Assembly: GCA_958296195.1 (NCBI GenBank)
Contig: OY282455.1
Location: 620,001-684,000, forward strand
DNA: 64,000 nt
Direction of reading: 5' to 3'
DNA from: an uncultured Pseudomonadales bacterium
GTDB lineage: Bacteria > Pseudomonadota > Gammaproteobacteria > Pseudomonadales > Azotimanducaceae
Position numbers and translations under genes: made by a program. The notes under the pieces are model-generated. The model was given only the letters and a program-made list of their open reading frames with translations. It was not told the DNA's origin and did not search any database. How positions within the stretch are numbered: the first letter of the stretch is position 1; each line of letters opens with the position of its first letter. Shown here piece after piece: positions 61,544 through 64,000 of this stretch.

Positions 61544-61861
61544 CTATTGGGCCGCGCTGTCGCCCTGCTGAATGCGGATGATGTTCTGTTCTTTGGCCGC
61601 CTGCAGAAACTCCAACGTGTCCTGCTGACAGGTGTTTGGATCTATGTCGAACTCCTCGGTGAGGTTCTTGCAGACTGCCTCGACCGCTTGACCGTTTTCG
61701 ATGATGCTCCAAATGCGCGACGCAATGGGGTCGAGTTCGTAGTACTGCCCCTCATCCACGTCCATCATCACAATGGTGTCGTCCAAGTCCGTATAGACGA
61801 TGGCGTCGTTGCGCGTCACCGTGGAGGACAGGTTCAAGGCGCTGGCTTGCGATTGGCCCAT
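61544..61861 (-). CDS. PqqD family RiPP recognition element protein
   Basis: A 105-residue PqqD-like protein, the winged-helix fold that grips leader peptides of ribosomally made, modified peptides. IVYTDLDDTIVMMDVDEGQYYELDPIASRIWSIIE-type strands and helix and FDIDPNTCQQDTLEFLQAAKEQNII follow the usual PqqD pattern. Stand-alone PqqD proteins serve PQQ, lasso peptide or sactipeptide maturation, or are linked to nucleotidyltransferase and ABC genes. It is divergent from an ABC exporter across a G-rich repeat. No precursor peptide gene was found inside the window. Confidence 0.85.
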   Translation of the reverse strand: MGQSQASALNLSSTVTRNDAIVYTDLDDTIVMMDVDEGQYYELDPIASRIWSIIENGQAVEAVCKNLTEEFDIDPNTCQQDTLEFLQAAKEQNIIRIQQGDSAAQ

Positions 61862-61950
61862 TTGTTCAGTCTCCTAAAGGGAACAAAATGCGCTGCATTC
61901 TATGCGCAAAGGACGCAATACCGCAAACGCCGGCTGGTCAATCCGATTTA

Positions 61951-62086
61951 GGGAGGGATGAAGGGAGGGGAGGGATGAAGGGAGGGGAGGGATGAAGGGA
62001 GGGGAGGGATGAAGGGAGGGGAGGGGGAAGGGAGGGAAGGGGAAGGGAGGGAAGGGGAAGAAAGGCAGAGGGAAAGAAAGTGAACG
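61951..62086. repeat. G-rich, nearly all-purine tandem repeat
   Basis: About four copies of a 17-bp unit GGGAGGGGAGGGATGAA are followed by shorter 15-bp units GGGAGGGAAGGGGAA, giving over 120 bases with G or A at almost every position on the plus strand. Runs of three or more G recur every few bases. The tract can form G-quadruplexes on the plus strand or H-DNA. It fills the spacer between the divergent PqqD and ABC exporter genes, so it may affect both promoters. Confidence 0.9.
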
Positions 62087-62187
62087 GAATGTGATGGCGG
62101 CGACATCGGTGACTTTATGGTAAGTTGCGCACCGCTGAAGACTGCACAGTCCTTCCGCCGCGCACCAGCCACAAGCCCTAGAAACCC

Positions 62188-64000
62188 ATGCCGAGCGTCA
62201 AACAGAAAGTCCCGGTGGAGGCGCAGTTCGACGCGCCGCCAGCCGTCGCCACTCCGATGACCGCCTTGCGCGGCGGCTGGCAACTCACAAAATCGCTGAT
62301 CGCCTTCGCGCCGCGCCGCATGGCGCTCGCAATCCTGCTGCTGCTGATGGCGGGTGTGACCGAGGCTTTCGGCATCCTGATGCTCATTCCCCTGCTGCAC
62401 ATCGTGGGCTTGGACGAGCAGCAGGCCGACGGCAACCCGGTCGCCGAAGCCGTTACCCGGGCGGCAAACACCCTTGGCGTTGAGCTGAGCTTGGTCACCG
62501 TGCTGCTGACGTTTCTGGTGCTCGCCGTCATCCGCACCGCGACCGCTTGGCAACGCGAGATGCTGCTCACCAAGATTCGGCTCGGCTTCATCGACCGGAC
62601 CCGTGAACGACTGTACGCCGCCATGGCGCAAGCCAAGTGGGAGCATCTGCTTGGCCACCGCCAATCCAACATCCTGCATACGGTGACTTCAAGCGTCAAC
62701 CGCATCGGCAGCGCAGCGTTCACTTTGCTGCAATTGGCCGTCAGCAGCTTGCTGGCGTTGATGCAACTGGCGGTGGCGGCGTCCATTTCGCCGATGGTTA
62801 CCGGCATAGTGCTCGCAACTGGCCTCGTCATGCTCGCCGCCACCTATCCGCTGACGCTGCATACCCGCAAACTGGGCGAACAATTAACCCGCGCCAACCG
62901 CGGCATCTTCGCTTCCTCGACGGACTTTCTAGCTGGGTTGAAGTTGGCCAAGAGTCATGGCGCCGTGCAAGGGCATGTCGAGCACTTCGCGAAGACGCTC
63001 TCGGCGGCGCGCCAGCGCCAACTGGAGCACACATGGATGAGTTCCGCGACGCGGGCCGCGTTGAACCTGGCCACCGTCGCCATCCTCGTGGGGTTGGTCT
63101 GGTTCGCGGCGTCCTACGCCGCGGCGACAACGACGGAGCTGGCCATCCTGGCGTTGATCTTTGCCCGCATAACGCCAATGCTCTCCGGGCTGCAAAACAA
63201 CGCTCAGCAGTTGGCCAACAGCCTACCTGCCTACGAATACGCCCAGTCTATGCGCGAGGATTTTCAGCAAGCTGCGGAATCTGGTTGGGCGCGTCATCCC
63301 GCGTCGTCGCCGGCGTCGCGCATCGCGCTGCAGGCGCAGTTGGCGGTGCGCCATGTTTCCTTCACCTATGGAAAAGGCACATGGGCGCTGGACGACGTCA
63401 GCTTGGACATCCCCGCCGGCGAGATGACGGTCATCGCCGGACCCTCGGGTGCCGGCAAAAGCACCTTGGCGGACATTCTGCTCGGGCTGTTGACTTCCTC
63501 TGCAGGAAAACCGGGGCTAGCCAATGCAGAAACCCACCGTGGCCAAGTCTTGATCGACGGTGTGCCGCTCACCGAACGGAACCTGTCCGCTTGGCGGCAA
63601 TCGGTGGCGTATGCTCCGCAAGATCCGTTTCTTTTTCACGACAGCATCCGCGCTAACCTGCTCTGGGCGCGGCCGCAGGCGTCGGACACCGAACTTTGGG
63701 ATGCGCTGCGCCGGTCGGTCGCCGACGAATTCGTGACGGCCTTGCCCCAAGGCCTGGACACTCTGGTGGGAGACCGCGGAAGCTGGCTTTCCGGCGGCGA
63801 GCGGCAGCGCATCGCGCTGGCCCGGGCGTTGCTTAGAAGGCCCTCGCTGCTGCTGCTCGACGAAGCGACCGCGCACCTCGACGCGGCGACCGAGCGGCAA
63901 GTCGCCGTGGCCCTGCGGTCGCTGCCGGAAGGCGCCACGGTGGTCGCCATCGCCCATCGCACCAGTTTGATGGAGGTTGCCGACAGCATCGTGCTGATGC
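62188..64000 (+). CDS. ABC transporter with fused membrane and ATPase domains (partial, runs off the window)
   Basis: An open frame of 604 codons continues past the end of the window. After a 40-residue N-terminal stretch, helices such as MALAILLLLMAGVTEAFGIL and VTVLLTFLVLAVIRTA form a six-helix exporter domain. The ATPase domain has Walker A GPSGAGKST near residue 418, a Q-loop region (VAYAPQDPFLFHDSIRANL), signature LSGGERQR near 533, Walker B LLLLDEAT and the H-loop IAHRTS. The arrangement is that of MsbA/McjD-type exporters. Divergent placement beside a PqqD protein suggests export of a modified peptide, but lipid export cannot be excluded. Confidence 0.9.
   Translation, partial: MPSVKQKVPVEAQFDAPPAVATPMTALRGGWQLTKSLIAFAPRRMALAILLLLMAGVTEAFGILMLIPLLHIVGLDEQQADGNPVAEAVTRAANTLGVELSLVTVLLTFLVLAVIRTATAWQREMLLTKIRLGFIDRTRERLYAAMAQAKWEHLLGHRQSNILHTVTSSVNRIGSAAFTLLQLAVSSLLALMQLAVAASISPMVTGIVLATGLVMLAATYPLTLHTRKLGEQLTRANRGIFASSTDFLAGLKLAKSHGAVQGHVEHFAKTLSAARQRQLEHTWMSSATRAALNLATVAILVGLVWFAASYAAATTTELAILALIFARITPMLSGLQNNAQQLANSLPAYEYAQSMREDFQQAAESGWARHPASSPASRIALQAQLAVRHVSFTYGKGTWALDDVSLDIPAGEMTVIAGPSGAGKSTLADILLGLLTSSAGKPGLANAETHRGQVLIDGVPLTERNLSAWRQSVAYAPQDPFLFHDSIRANLLWARPQASDTELWDALRRSVADEFVTALPQGLDTLVGDRGSWLSGGERQRIALARALLRRPSLLLLDEATAHLDAATERQVAVALRSLPEGATVVAIAHRTSLMEVADSIVLM

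Noticed and set aside
61951-62086. G-rich tandem repeat read as a CRISPR array or a Pro/Ser-rich coding repeat
   Set aside because: There are no unique spacers and the units are contiguous; the translated repeat has no start context and sits between divergent genes.

Overview
The window is a GC-rich bacterial chromosome segment with dense genes on both strands. It looks like an uncultured, probably marine or host-associated gammaproteobacterium. The rplY tail, pth and ychF order at the left end is the usual gammaproteobacterial arrangement. TonB-dependent receptors, a FecI/FecR pair, a Pseudomonas-type branched-chain 2-oxo acid dehydrogenase, a PQQ dehydrogenase and UbiX/UbiD all fit an aerobic Gram-negative heterotroph. 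No taxonomic marker long enough for a firm assignment is present.

Left part (1-11.4 kb): translation housekeeping genes are followed by a small accessory patch holding an orphan AAA ATPase, a BrnT/BrnA toxin-antitoxin pair, a possible 47-residue protein and a retropepsin-like protease. A tRNA-Met(CAU), an old-yellow-enzyme-type oxidoreductase with an altered iron-sulfur motif, a VOC protein and a PQQ-cytochrome c dehydrogenase with a tiny membrane protein come next. From 11.75 to 21.0 kb lies what reads as one catabolic regulon: a CitE-like lyase and a TRAP transporter (minus strand), diverging from a CaiB-type CoA transferase, a GntR/UTRA regulator, a TonB-dependent receptor and a double-hotdog MaoC hydratase. 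Palindromes built on TGTCCGGACA sit in both control regions. The gene set matches a path of activation, hydration and cleavage of a C5 dicarboxylate such as itaconate, mesaconate or citramalate.

Middle part (21-46.7 kb): bkd-type E1alpha/E1beta/E2 genes, a broken transposase, a three-gene ExbB/ExbD-like motor set, a DUF3604 protein, gpsA, a Bax-inhibitor-1 protein and a luciferase-like monooxygenase. An AT-richer insert follows, with a broken MoxR/CbbQ ATPase and a membrane-anchored dCTP-deaminase-like protein. After that come a glutathione transferase/monooxygenase pair, a PA0069-type radical SAM protein, a sodium:solute symporter, a lipid/glycan trio (membrane protein, GT2, YbhN-like flippase), a phosphoesterase, TerC, a DUF2335 pair, a complete insertion sequence with 16-bp target duplications, and yaaA.

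Right part (46.8-61.2 kb): an unbroken minus-strand block with a FecI-type sigma factor, FecR, an STN-domain TonB receptor and a secreted GxSxG protein, preceded by an amidase, a lipase-like hydrolase, a cupin, UbiX, a carboxymuconolactone-decarboxylase/glutaredoxin fusion, an MFS transporter and a UbiD decarboxylase. This looks like uptake and decarboxylative breakdown of an unknown, probably aromatic or unsaturated, acid. The window closes with a PqqD-family (RiPP recognition) protein facing a McjD-like ABC exporter across a G-rich tandem repeat; the exporter runs off the right edge.
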